Shown here in pieces: positions 33,465-41,377 of a stretch of DNA of 62,417 bases. How positions within the stretch are numbered: the stretch's first letter is position 1; each line of letters opens with the position of its first letter. Position numbers and translations under genes: made by a program. The stretch comes from a virus, in the IMG/VR virus record IMGVR_UViG_3300022871_000020, positions 1-62,417 of that record, one strand, 5' to 3'. The notes beneath the pieces were generated by a model. It saw only the letters and a program-made list of their open reading frames with translations. It had not been told where the DNA came from and did no database searches.

Positions 33465-34148
33465 TTATTTACCAACATAAGAAAGTTTCTTTTGACTTAA
33501 CTTATGTGGTTTTTGGGGGATATTGATCTGGGAATCAACATACCGTGCTAAAATGTCTAGCACATATTTTGTCTCATTTCCCCCAATGTAACGCTTCAAT
33601 GCTTTTCGGATAGAATGAGTTTTATCATAGTATTCACGCAGAATACTACACCCAACTTCGATGTTGGGGCCAATTTTAAACATATCTTCTCGATTGAATC
33701 CTAAACGTTCAATCAATAAAATATGAACGTTAGTATTAATCTGCATCAGTCCATCCCCATGATTGGTTGGACTAATAGCAGTTGGAATACAACTGCTCTC
33801 TATGTAGATAAGAGAGCATATTAACTCCGGTGGGAAACCTTTCAATTTCGCCTGTTTGATAACCTTCGTTGCTATTTCATCCGCAACATGGTCACTTAGA
33901 CGAGGTTGAAGATGTTTGAGGAACTTGAACACCCTATTGTGTTTAAGTTCCTCTTCACTGATCATTTGATCAACATTATTGATCATTTGATCAATGATGT
34001 TGATTGTTTGGTCATCAACATGAATTGATGCTTCTACTTCTACAGCACCAATTGAATCCTTGAAATTTTTTAAACTCCAATTATTGATATAAAAAAATCC
34101 ACCGATAACCAATACAATACTCAAAATAACACTCAGTTTGATTTTCAT
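33465..34148 (-). CDS. Membrane-anchored lytic transglycosylase (SLT/lysozyme-like)
   Basis: 227 aa. N-terminal hydrophobic anchor (residues 4-22), a linker, then an SLT-type catalytic domain: LICSLIYIESSCIP with the catalytic Glu in IES, HGDGLMQIN, NIEVGCSILREYY and ALKRYIGG. Cleaves peptidoglycan; may be the endolysin with a signal-anchor-release N terminus, or a virion-associated enzyme. Overlaps the gene above by four bases. Confidence 0.75.
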   Translation of the reverse strand: MKIKLSVILSIVLVIGGFFYINNWSLKNFKDSIGAVEVEASIHVDDQTINIIDQMINNVDQMISEEELKHNRVFKFLKHLQPRLSDHVADEIATKVIKQAKLKGFPPELICSLIYIESSCIPTAISPTNHGDGLMQINTNVHILLIERLGFNREDMFKIGPNIEVGCSILREYYDKTHSIRKALKRYIGGNETKYVLDILARYVDSQINIPQKPHKLSQKKLSYVGK

Positions 34149-34333
34149 TTCTTCCTTTTGTTGAAATCCTTACGTAAATCAATTAGGATTTCTTTTTTAA
34201 TCTCATCTTTGAATTGAATCAAAATAGTTTCGATTCGTTCTTCAAGGACAAGATTAGATGGTTTATTTAAGATTACTTTATTAATCAATCGAGTAATCTT
34301 ATGAGTGACATCTTTCAGGTTGAAAGTCATCAT
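34145..34333 (-). CDS. Small basic protein
   Basis: 62 aa, helical, ending KKEILIDLRKDFNKRKK; ATG after AGGAGATAAT. Shares the lysozyme transcript, so possibly an accessory lysis gene. No domain. Confidence 0.45.
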   Translation of the reverse strand: MMTFNLKDVTHKITRLINKVILNKPSNLVLEERIETILIQFKDEIKKEILIDLRKDFNKRKK

Positions 34334-34350
34334 ATTATCTCCTAAGTGTA

Positions 34351-34372
34351 GTATTTATATATAAAATCAGTA
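34351..34372 (-). promoter_or_regulatory. Promoter-like motif of the lysozyme operon
   Basis: Minus strand TGATTTTATATATAAATACT just before the SD of the 34333 gene and just after a strong hairpin. Confidence 0.5.
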
Positions 34373-34383
34373 AAAATAAAATA

Positions 34384-34422
34384 ATTATCGACTACATATT
34401 AATATAATATGTAGTCGATAAT
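34384..34422. terminator. Strong hairpin terminator
   Basis: 16-bp perfect stem ATTATCGACTACATAT / ATATGTAGTCGATAAT, followed on the minus strand by a T-rich tract; ends the operon above. Confidence 0.75.
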
Positions 34423-34430
34423 GTCCCTAT

Positions 34431-34637
34431 TTATCTGTTCATTCTTCTTGATTTCCGTGCATTTTTATTCTTTTTTCTATTAACTATTTTCTTTTTTGCT
34501 TGACAAATTATAGTCTGTTTAAGTGCAGCATCCTCACCAAACTTTGTCTTTACTTGACTGAGTTTAGCAAGAGTATCTGCATCAATTCCCATTTCTTTTA
34601 ATTGTGCTTTAATTTCTTCTGGTTGTTTTTCTTGCAT
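34431..34637 (-). CDS. Small basic protein
   Basis: 68 aa; acidic N-terminal helix then a strongly basic tail (KKIVNRKKNKNARKSRRMNR). May bind nucleic acid. Last gene before the terminator. Confidence 0.45.
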   Translation of the reverse strand: MQEKQPEEIKAQLKEMGIDADTLAKLSQVKTKFGEDAALKQTIICQAKKKIVNRKKNKNARKSRRMNR

Positions 34638-34675
34638 ATAGTTTTCCTTTTAATCTGCAATATGATTCCCAAACT

Positions 34676-34707
34676 TTCAACTTCTGAAATCTGCCGAGGC
34701 CAAAAAT
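34676..34707 (+). repeat. Dispersed repeat, copy 6
   Basis: Full copy: TTCAACTTCTGAAATCT then GCCGAGGCCAAAAAT in the gap after the 34708 gene stop. Confidence 0.65.
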
Positions 34708-35340
34708 TTAAAAAGTATCTTCAAATGTTCTAAATAACTCATCGTTTTTAATCCAATAAATATCATTGACTTCATTAACATGATCAACACTACCAACATA
34801 ACACATAGGATTAAAAGACATAGTAAATAACGACATATCAAATTTAATTAAATAAGTAGGATTGGTCTTTAAAAACTGTTTAATATCAATATAAATATCA
34901 AATTCCATACGATCATAAATTAAACGATCATTGATATTACTTTTATGATGTTTTCTAAATTCTGTGTTGAAGTTTGAATAGATAGTGTTAGTGTAATTGT
35001 TGTTAGGATTTTCTATATTTAATTCAATACCCTTTGGGACCATCACTTTAATCTTCGGTACACAATTAAATTTTTTAAGATATTCATTAACTGAAGCACA
35101 AGTCGATAAATTAATATCTTGACTAGCAAGGACATCTAATTTACCAAATCTATTTCGTCTAATAAAATTATATTGATTTGGACTACTAATTATAATACTA
35201 TGCCCAAGATCAATTTCATTAATCAATTCGGGATAAAACTCTTTTTCAATAATATAATACATATCTTTAAACCGTCGATATTGTCTGTAAGTTTTATTAA
35301 TATCTACGTTGTTCTCATAATCATATCCTGTATTAAACAA
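34708..35340 (-). CDS. Unknown protein next to folE2
   Basis: 210 aa, no motif recognised. Ten bases separate it from folE2, so it may belong to the same pathway; it lacks the His pattern of QueD. Confidence 0.5.
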   Translation of the reverse strand: MFNTGYDYENNVDINKTYRQYRRFKDMYYIIEKEFYPELINEIDLGHSIIISSPNQYNFIRRNRFGKLDVLASQDINLSTCASVNEYLKKFNCVPKIKVMVPKGIELNIENPNNNYTNTIYSNFNTEFRKHHKSNINDRLIYDRMEFDIYIDIKQFLKTNPTYLIKFDMSLFTMSFNPMCYVGSVDHVNEVNDIYWIKNDELFRTFEDTF

Positions 35341-35349
35341 TGTATTTTA

Positions 35350-36159
35350 TCACTCCTCTTTAGAAGTTAATCTACAATACGCATTGTGTTGATGAATACT
35401 TTCTTCATTATTTACTTGAATATCAAAATTTTCAATATTATTTAATTTTTCAAATTTATAAGCTAACTCTCTCCCCATATCTTCAACAAACTTAGGATTA
35501 TTATATGCCTCCATAGTAACATGTTTTTCATCAGGTCTCTTTAATATACTATAAACCTGACAACTATAACAACTTTCAATAATATCGACAATATCTTCAA
35601 TCCATAAATACTCTTTTTTAAATTTAACTTCACATTTAACTAATACTTTAGATCGTTGATTATGTGCTCCCTGTTTTTCACTAATCTCCTTTGAACACGG
35701 ACACAAACTAGTACCAGTACTTTCAACACTAATACAAAACTCAACAGAGTCTTTAGTGTTAGTTAAATCAAATACGACATTATAATGAATCAATCCATCT
35801 AATTTACTAACTGGAGATTTCTTATTAATGAAGTAGGGGAAACTATATACAATTTGGCATCGTGTTGCTTCAGATGATATTCGTATATCTTCAGCTATTT
35901 TACAAATTACAGCAGAATTTAAAGGAGCTTCAATATAAGATTGTAAACCAATAGGTAAACGACTCATATTAATACCTTTATTATCACTATTCAAATCAAC
36001 AAAAATATCAATATCTGAAATTGTATGTTGAAATTTATTATCTTTTTGAATAATAAATATTGGTAATTTAAAATTTGTAATTCCTACTCTTTTAATTGGT
36101 ATATTGAACTGTGACTTTGAATTCTGCATATCTGGTAGACCTTGTTTAATATCTTTCAA
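35350..36159 (-). CDS. folE2: GTP cyclohydrolase IB
   Basis: 269 aa. Opens GTP to 7,8-dihydroneopterin triphosphate, first step to folate and 7-deazaguanines. FolE2 hallmark: TSLCPCSKEISE followed by GAHNQRS, with metal-ligand Cys and His, plus SRLPIGLQSYIE upstream. Normal FolE2 length. With queE and the DpdA-like gene it supplies the DNA-modification pathway. Its location 32 kb from those genes is unusual. Confidence 0.9.
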   Translation of the reverse strand: MKDIKQGLPDMQNSKSQFNIPIKRVGITNFKLPIFIIQKDNKFQHTISDIDIFVDLNSDNKGINMSRLPIGLQSYIEAPLNSAVICKIAEDIRISSEATRCQIVYSFPYFINKKSPVSKLDGLIHYNVVFDLTNTKDSVEFCISVESTGTSLCPCSKEISEKQGAHNQRSKVLVKCEVKFKKEYLWIEDIVDIIESCYSCQVYSILKRPDEKHVTMEAYNNPKFVEDMGRELAYKFEKLNNIENFDIQVNNEESIHQHNAYCRLTSKEE

Positions 36160-36237
36160 GTATTTGTTTCTCCTATTATTATTTGTTTTTCCAAATTATG
36201 TTCTTTAACAAAATGTCGATTCGTCTATTTATGTCTT

Positions 36238-36381
36238 TTATATCAGATCAAGACAAACCCCACATTTGACACAATGTCTAATTTTCCCCATCCCACATTC
36301 TCTCATGCGCCATTCTCCTGGAATATGAGAACATTGTGGAACTTCAAAATAATACCATTTAATCCATTTTACAAAACTCAT
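36238..36381 (-). CDS. Small zinc-finger protein
   Basis: 47 aa from ATG 36381, whose start overlaps the stop of the previous gene (ATGA). QCSHIPGEWRMREC and HCVKCGVC give four to five Cys/His ligands. No function recognised. Confidence 0.55.
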   Translation of the reverse strand: MSFVKWIKWYYFEVPQCSHIPGEWRMRECGMGKIRHCVKCGVCLDLI

Positions 36382-37211
36382 TTTCTAGTCCCCACTCCGT
36401 CTCCATAACAATATTCAAGACAGTATTTAAATGCTTTACTTTGCCATCCAGCAAAATGATAAACATATTGTGTGTCTTCCTTTGTAACATCAGTTATCCA
36501 AACATAAAATTCACCATTTTCTAATTGTTGAATGGCAATAACAGGTCTTTCTTTTTCCCACTTTTCTCCAGTTTTATTAATCAACACTTCCGTACAATTA
36601 AATCCTTCAAAAGTATTTAATGCTTTGAATGCTGAAGTCGGATAGATTGTTGCTGCAATTAATAACTTCATTTTTTGAGAAAACAAAACGTTATTATACT
36701 TTGCTACTTCAGGAACTTGATTGAATGTGATTCTCAGATTTCCAAAATCTTGATTGTACGAAACTTTAACTGCATCTACTTTAATTGGATTTGCCTCGGC
36801 AGATTCTGGTTCTCCTTCATATTCAAATGTAAATATATCAACTATATTATATTTCTTCTTGGAAAAATATGTTTGAATTGCAGGATTAGATTGTGGATTA
36901 TTTACTAACTGATTTGAAAAATCGGGCTTTTTTATTTGTTCAATAATCTGTGGTTCACCTCTAATAACTTCACTATCATTAACAGGTTCGGGAGGAACAA
37001 TACTACTAAAGTCTTGTTGTATTTGATCGATGTTGTTTTCTAAGTCTTGAAGAAAATCTGGAGCAATAATTATATTCTGATCGAATTCGTCCATAGGATC
37101 TCCTGTAGGGGTTGGTTCAGAGCCAGGTAATATAGTGTTGTTCATATTTCTAACAGGACCAGTTCCCGTTTGGATGAAATTAAACGCGGGAGTATCAGGC
37201 TTCAAAGGCAT
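36378..37211 (-). CDS. Unknown protein downstream of DNA polymerase N-half
   Basis: 277 aa; first 100 residues Pro/Asn-rich and flexible, then a beta-rich domain (VDAVKVSYNQDFGNLRITF). SD GGAGGACAAT. Position next to the polymerase suggests a replication accessory role; no motif to confirm. Confidence 0.5.
   Translation of the reverse strand: MPLKPDTPAFNFIQTGTGPVRNMNNTILPGSEPTPTGDPMDEFDQNIIIAPDFLQDLENNIDQIQQDFSSIVPPEPVNDSEVIRGEPQIIEQIKKPDFSNQLVNNPQSNPAIQTYFSKKKYNIVDIFTFEYEGEPESAEANPIKVDAVKVSYNQDFGNLRITFNQVPEVAKYNNVLFSQKMKLLIAATIYPTSAFKALNTFEGFNCTEVLINKTGEKWEKERPVIAIQQLENGEFYVWITDVTKEDTQYVYHFAGWQSKAFKYCLEYCYGDGVGTRK
36790..36806 (+). repeat. Dispersed-repeat core within a coding region
   Basis: On the minus strand AGAATCTGCCGAGGCAAA, encoding ESAEAN. 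Similar to copies 7 and 10; could be chance or codon-driven. Confidence 0.3.
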
Positions 37212-37220
37212 ATTGTCCTC

Positions 37221-39767
37221 CTACATCAGTTCCTTTTCTAAATTGTTTAAGTATAACTCTCCACAAGCTTGTGAGATTTTCAAACATAATCTCCCTGATA
37301 ATGTTGTAGACATTGCTAATTGTCGATTTGAAAATAAGAAACTTGCCATGCCTGTCAAACCATAACTTGAATTAGCATTAATTTTCATAGATAACTGTCT
37401 ACGATCAAAGAACTGATATTCATTTGATCCGTGAGGAAAAGTATCTCTTTTAGTTTTATACTCACTTCTTAAAGCAAGACGTTCAGTTAAGAAATGGTTT
37501 AATATTCCTTTATGTTTTTCATGTGTTGCAAAAATTGCTCCAGATAAATTAAAACTCAATTGTTTATCAACCAAATATTTTCCAAAATTTACTGAATCAA
37601 CTTTTTTAACACAACAATTATAATCATTTTCATTTTCAACAATAAGTACCCATGGATTTGTTGTTTCATCAAAATTCAATATATAATTATATGCAAATGT
37701 ATGATACTCTGGAACTTTCATTATCTCTGTCAATATATCTAATAATGGGAGTAAATAACTTTTTAATAACAAATATTCATGTTGAGTTGTTGGTGTAAGT
37801 AATTGCTTAATTGGTACTTTAGCATTAAGAATATCTTTTAATAATTTCATAAAGATAATATAAATATACTGTTTATGATTGTTTTTGTTTTGTGGATCAA
37901 GACGTTCAACAGATTTTTTAATTTCGTTAAATATCATTGTTTTTAGTTGTGGAATAATATCTTGATTGTGCTCGATTGCATTACTAACTGTGTTAATAAA
38001 TTTATATGCAACAGGATCAATCACTCGACCAAAATATGAATCGAATGATATGTTCGACTGACGCATCATTGAGGGATACAAGGCAGTATTATGAACTCCA
38101 ATTCCAGAACCAGCAAAGAAACGTTCAGTTTCTTCTACTGTTAAGTCATAGACTTTACCTGTATAATCTATAACTTCTATTGATTTAATTTTTTCTAATA
38201 TAATTTGATTGTTTATCTTAGATCTAACAACAATATAATTGCCAATTTTTAATTCTCCAGCGTTGACCAATTTAATATCATTGATATTATTAGTCAACGA
38301 ACTGAATATACTATGATTGTCAGTTACCGTCACAGCTTCATAACAGTTAGTTAGTAATTTAATTAATTTACCATTCCAATCATGTTCAGTTTTTCCTTTA
38401 ACTCTTTTCCAACACACCTCATTATTTTTATTCCAAGTTAAAGTTTCATCATTTTCTTCCCATTCATAATCACCAACATTTAAAGAATATTTAATATTAT
38501 TTTTACGAATAAATATCTTTTCTTCTGGAGGTAAACTTGCATCCATATCGACTAATATACCATCATTAATAGTAAGAGTCTTGCCGAGTCCTTCTTTGAC
38601 ATAAGCTCCAACAAATCTGCTCATTATTTTACGATATGTCTTCTGGTCTATACTAGTGATATTCCATTTAACGGATTTCTCTTTAGGGCGTTCAATCATG
38701 TCTATTTCTTCTTGACCAATTGAATGTGCCTGTTCCTGTAATAAACCAAACCTCATTCCAAGTGATTTCTTTTTCAATTCATAATTAAACATCGTTGAAA
38801 AGAATGAAGACGACCCAATTAAACTTGCTGTGAATGAAGTCTTCATATCCCGTCTCAATAAGTTATGTAACTCAATATGTTTGAGTTTATCATTTAATTG
38901 CACACAAACAGATACATCTGCAATATTATATTTAAAAAATTCTACTGGTTCTCTTGTATAGAATTGATCGAACGATAGATCTTGATGTTCAATCTTCTTT
39001 ATTCCAAGTTCTTCCTCAGCAATAAAATTAAGGGAGTACTTAGATAAAGACTTGCCGTAATTCAACCCGTTCTCCGAGCGAGGAATATATAATTGTCGAA
39101 TGTCCGCCACAGGATATTCAGCAATTTCAATGTTATTATTAAAACCAAATGATCGAGCTTTAACCACACCAAATTTACTAAGAGTATTAGCAACTTTATC
39201 AATATCATCATTATATAAATATTTCAATCTATAATATATGTACGGTAGATCAAAATTATTAAAATTAAATCCAGACAACACAGTAGGGTCAATTTGATGA
39301 ATCAATCTCCATATATCTTCAAGCATCTTTAATTCTTCATCAACATAAAAAAAGACACGAAGTTTATCGCTCGCTTTCAAATATTTTTCAGCAACTAATT
39401 CTTCTTTGAATTGTTTTTCATATTTACCAGGGTCATTAGTATCGACTAATGAATAATTCTGTGTCATCATAAGCAAACTAAACAAATAATATGTTTGTGA
39501 GTGACTGTCATAAACACAAACTGAATTAATAATTCCTGTCGCTTGCTTGTTACGTAATTTATCAAGTTCGCATTTAAACACCTCGAGATCAATAAACACA
39601 ACTTTTAATTCTTGATCAACATCCAAATTATCGCGTTCACCATAACGAGTATAATGATCGATTGAATAATGATGATCGCTATTTATTTCAGCATTATAGA
39701 ATTGATAATAATTTAATTCACCCTGTTCTAATTTATCAATAACATCGGGTAACTCTAGTTCTACCAT
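37221..39767 (-). CDS. Family B DNA polymerase, N-terminal half, with intein
   Basis: 848 aa precursor. Exonuclease landmarks VFIDLEVF (about 57-64), SGFNFNNFDLPY (about 165-176) and YNIADVSVC (about 280-288). Palm motif A appears as DMDA joined to TALYPSMM once the intein (S411-N560) is removed; motif B is KINANSSYGLTG. The protein stops soon after motif B, and motif C is on the separate upstream gene 41378-42790. So the active enzyme needs two protein-splicing events and assembly of two chains. Confidence 0.88.
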   Translation of the reverse strand: MVELELPDVIDKLEQGELNYYQFYNAEINSDHHYSIDHYTRYGERDNLDVDQELKVVFIDLEVFKCELDKLRNKQATGIINSVCVYDSHSQTYYLFSLLMMTQNYSLVDTNDPGKYEKQFKEELVAEKYLKASDKLRVFFYVDEELKMLEDIWRLIHQIDPTVLSGFNFNNFDLPYIYYRLKYLYNDDIDKVANTLSKFGVVKARSFGFNNNIEIAEYPVADIRQLYIPRSENGLNYGKSLSKYSLNFIAEEELGIKKIEHQDLSFDQFYTREPVEFFKYNIADVSVCVQLNDKLKHIELHNLLRRDMKTSFTASLIGSSSFFSTMFNYELKKKSLGMRFGLLQEQAHSIGQEEIDMIERPKEKSVKWNITSIDQKTYRKIMSRFVGAYVKEGLGKTLTINDGILVDMDASLPPEEKIFIRKNNIKYSLNVGDYEWEENDETLTWNKNNEVCWKRVKGKTEHDWNGKLIKLLTNCYEAVTVTDNHSIFSSLTNNINDIKLVNAGELKIGNYIVVRSKINNQIILEKIKSIEVIDYTGKVYDLTVEETERFFAGSGIGVHNTALYPSMMRQSNISFDSYFGRVIDPVAYKFINTVSNAIEHNQDIIPQLKTMIFNEIKKSVERLDPQNKNNHKQYIYIIFMKLLKDILNAKVPIKQLLTPTTQHEYLLLKSYLLPLLDILTEIMKVPEYHTFAYNYILNFDETTNPWVLIVENENDYNCCVKKVDSVNFGKYLVDKQLSFNLSGAIFATHEKHKGILNHFLTERLALRSEYKTKRDTFPHGSNEYQFFDRRQLSMKINANSSYGLTGMASFLFSNRQLAMSTTLSGRLCLKISQACGELYLNNLEKELM
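38088..38537 (-). mobile_element. Mini-intein in DNA polymerase motif A
   Basis: 150 aa from Ser (SLPPEEKIF) to Asn (GIGVHN) with Thr as +1 residue. Block B TVTDNHSIF and block F-like VYDLTVEETERFFAG are present; no homing endonuclease. Removal joins DMDA to TALYPS, the catalytic DxTALYPS motif. Confidence 0.88.
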
Positions 39768-39811
39768 TTTTTAAATGAACCCTTTGATTAATGTTAAATG
39801 TTAAAATAAAT

Positions 39812-39862
39812 AGGCATCGCCAACAATACATGTGTTCAATATAATGTATTGTGACAATGCCT
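39812..39862 (-). terminator. Hairpin after the HU gene
   Basis: Long imperfect stem AGGCAT...CAATACAT / ATGTATTG...ATGCCT, then AT-rich sequence before the polymerase gene. Confidence 0.6.
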
Positions 39863-39879
39863 TTAATAATCTTTAATCG

Positions 39880-40257
39880 CTATTCATCTTCAACAAGTTC
39901 ATCTTCATCTTCATCGTCGTTATCATTATCAGATACTTCGTCGTTAATATACTTCTTAAATAATTTAGATGGTTTAAATCGAAGAGTCTTTTTCTCAGCT
40001 ACTTCAATAGACTCACCTGTGCTGGGATTTCTACCAGTGAAAGCTTTTTGAATTGCAGGAATAAAACTACCGAACTTTCTAATCTGAACTTCTTTTTCGT
40101 TCTTTACACTATCTTTAATAATTGACAGTACACATTCAATAGCTCTTGTTGATTCTGATTTAGTGAAATTACCTTTTTCGCAAACTAGTTCAATTAGATC
40201 TAGTTTGCCTATAATTTTATTATCAATTTTTTCAATAACAGTACTCTCTTCAGTCAT
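39880..40257 (-). CDS. HU-family DNA-binding protein with acidic tail
   Basis: 125 aa. HU core visible: LIELVCEKGNFTKSESTRAIE, KEVQIRKFGSFIPA, TGRNPSTGESIEVA and TLRFKPSKLFKKYIN, then a 20-residue Asp/Glu tail not found in host HU. May wrap phage DNA or guide topoisomerase. It follows a 388-nt leader full of hairpins. Confidence 0.82.
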   Translation of the reverse strand: MTEESTVIEKIDNKIIGKLDLIELVCEKGNFTKSESTRAIECVLSIIKDSVKNEKEVQIRKFGSFIPAIQKAFTGRNPSTGESIEVAEKKTLRFKPSKLFKKYINDEVSDNDNDDEDEDELVEDE

Positions 40258-40645
40258 TTTTTGGTTTCCTTTTTTTTAAGACTATTTATAAAATTGTTAA
40301 GATAGTAAGCATACCAGCCTCGTTCGATTTACAGGATCAGACAAACTTTTTTAATTACTCAAGGATTTTATAAAATTTTAGATTTGACTTTTAAGATTTG
40401 ATGGTTTAACCTTTAAGTTTTAATCGTTGAATTTTAATCTTTGAAATTTAAACTTTAAATGTCAGGCGCTATAATAGCTCCTTGTAATTAGACTTTATGG
40501 GTCTAATACTAGTAATAATCTAATGATTATTACACCATTTAAGTGTTTTCCAAGTATGAGTTGGAAACTGAAGGGCATTTTTTTGGTCAGCCCTTGAAAG
40601 ACCAGTCTGAATTTTAATCCTCGGTATACTCACTATATTATTTTT
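40258..40645 (-). other. 388-nt non-coding leader with hairpins and AT repeats
   Basis: No gene on either strand. At 40386-40460 a degenerate 13-15 nt unit (TTTGAAATTTAAAC-like) repeats about five times. At 40488-40604 four hairpins follow each other: 40488-40506, 40512-40533 (9-bp perfect), 40545-40568 and 40584-40604. The last competes with AAGGGC (40571-40576) pairing GCCCTT (40590-40595), an attenuator-like choice. Could be a regulatory leader of the HU gene or a replication origin. Confidence 0.45.
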
Positions 40646-41272
40646 TTAATCAGCAATATTTATCAAAGTCCGGGAGTTTGACTCTGAAAGAATAAAATCT
40701 ATGTTTAATTTAAATTCGTTAATTTTGTGTTCAAGGTCGTTGATTTTACCGGTAATGTCAATAGGGTCAATAATTTTTGGAGCATTACGTTTCAAAAATG
40801 GAGCTGAAATGCTTTCCATTTCGTCAGGCTTGATTTTTGATTTATCTTTATTCAGATTCGCCATCAGTAATGTATCTAGTCTTTCATTAACTGATTCCAT
40901 CAAATATTCGTATTTTTCAGTAATCGATGCTTTTTCTCTTCTCAATCGAACAAATAACTGTTCCCACAATATAATAATATTTTTGAAATCAATTGCTTCT
41001 GTCACTGACATTTCTTCTTCATTAATAGTAATTTTAGTCTGTGTGTTCGACAAAATAATCGCTCTTTTAATAACCATTCGTCGATTAGTCAAATCAATAA
41101 TAGACAAGTGTTCTGCCAATGAATATTTTTTAAACTTGTCAACTTCACCAAATCCTGGAATACTGTCTTCCCCTTTCTGGATGATAATCGGTGTATATTC
41201 GTTAGTTTTTTTTGTGATTCGTTTTTCAAGAAGTTTGCATTCGGCGAGTGCTCGGGTAATTGATATTTCCAT
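40646..41272 (-). CDS. DIP1984/septicolysin-like helical protein
   Basis: 208 aa. ITRALAECKLLEKRITKK at the N terminus and long heptad-like helices match small phage proteins of the DUF6847/DIP1984 type, of unknown role. GGAAATTTAAAA before ATG; a promoter-like motif lies 60 nt upstream. Confidence 0.45.
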   Translation of the reverse strand: MEISITRALAECKLLEKRITKKTNEYTPIIIQKGEDSIPGFGEVDKFKKYSLAEHLSIIDLTNRRMVIKRAIILSNTQTKITINEEEMSVTEAIDFKNIIILWEQLFVRLRREKASITEKYEYLMESVNERLDTLLMANLNKDKSKIKPDEMESISAPFLKRNAPKIIDPIDITGKINDLEHKINEFKLNIDFILSESNSRTLINIAD

Positions 41273-41333
41273 TTTTAAATTTCCTTTTTTTTGCTAAATT
41301 TTGAATTTTGAAATTTGAAAATAAAGTGTTATA

Positions 41334-41372
41334 CATTAATAATTTATATATAAAAGTTGATATTATTAAAAA
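41334..41372 (-). promoter_or_regulatory. Bipartite promoter-like motif
   Basis: Minus strand TTTTTAATAATATCA, short spacer, TATATAAATTATTAATG; between the DNA polymerase C-half stop and the 41272 gene. Confidence 0.62.
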
Positions 41373-41377
41373 CCTAT

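Noticed and set aside
36142-36408. Plus-strand frame over the small zinc-finger gene
   Set aside because: The minus strand has a coupled ATGA start and Cys pairs; the plus frame is a shadow.
40701-41297. Long plus-strand frame of 198 codons
   Set aside because: Lies antisense to the DIP1984-like gene, which has an SD and promoter-like site; the plus frame has neither.
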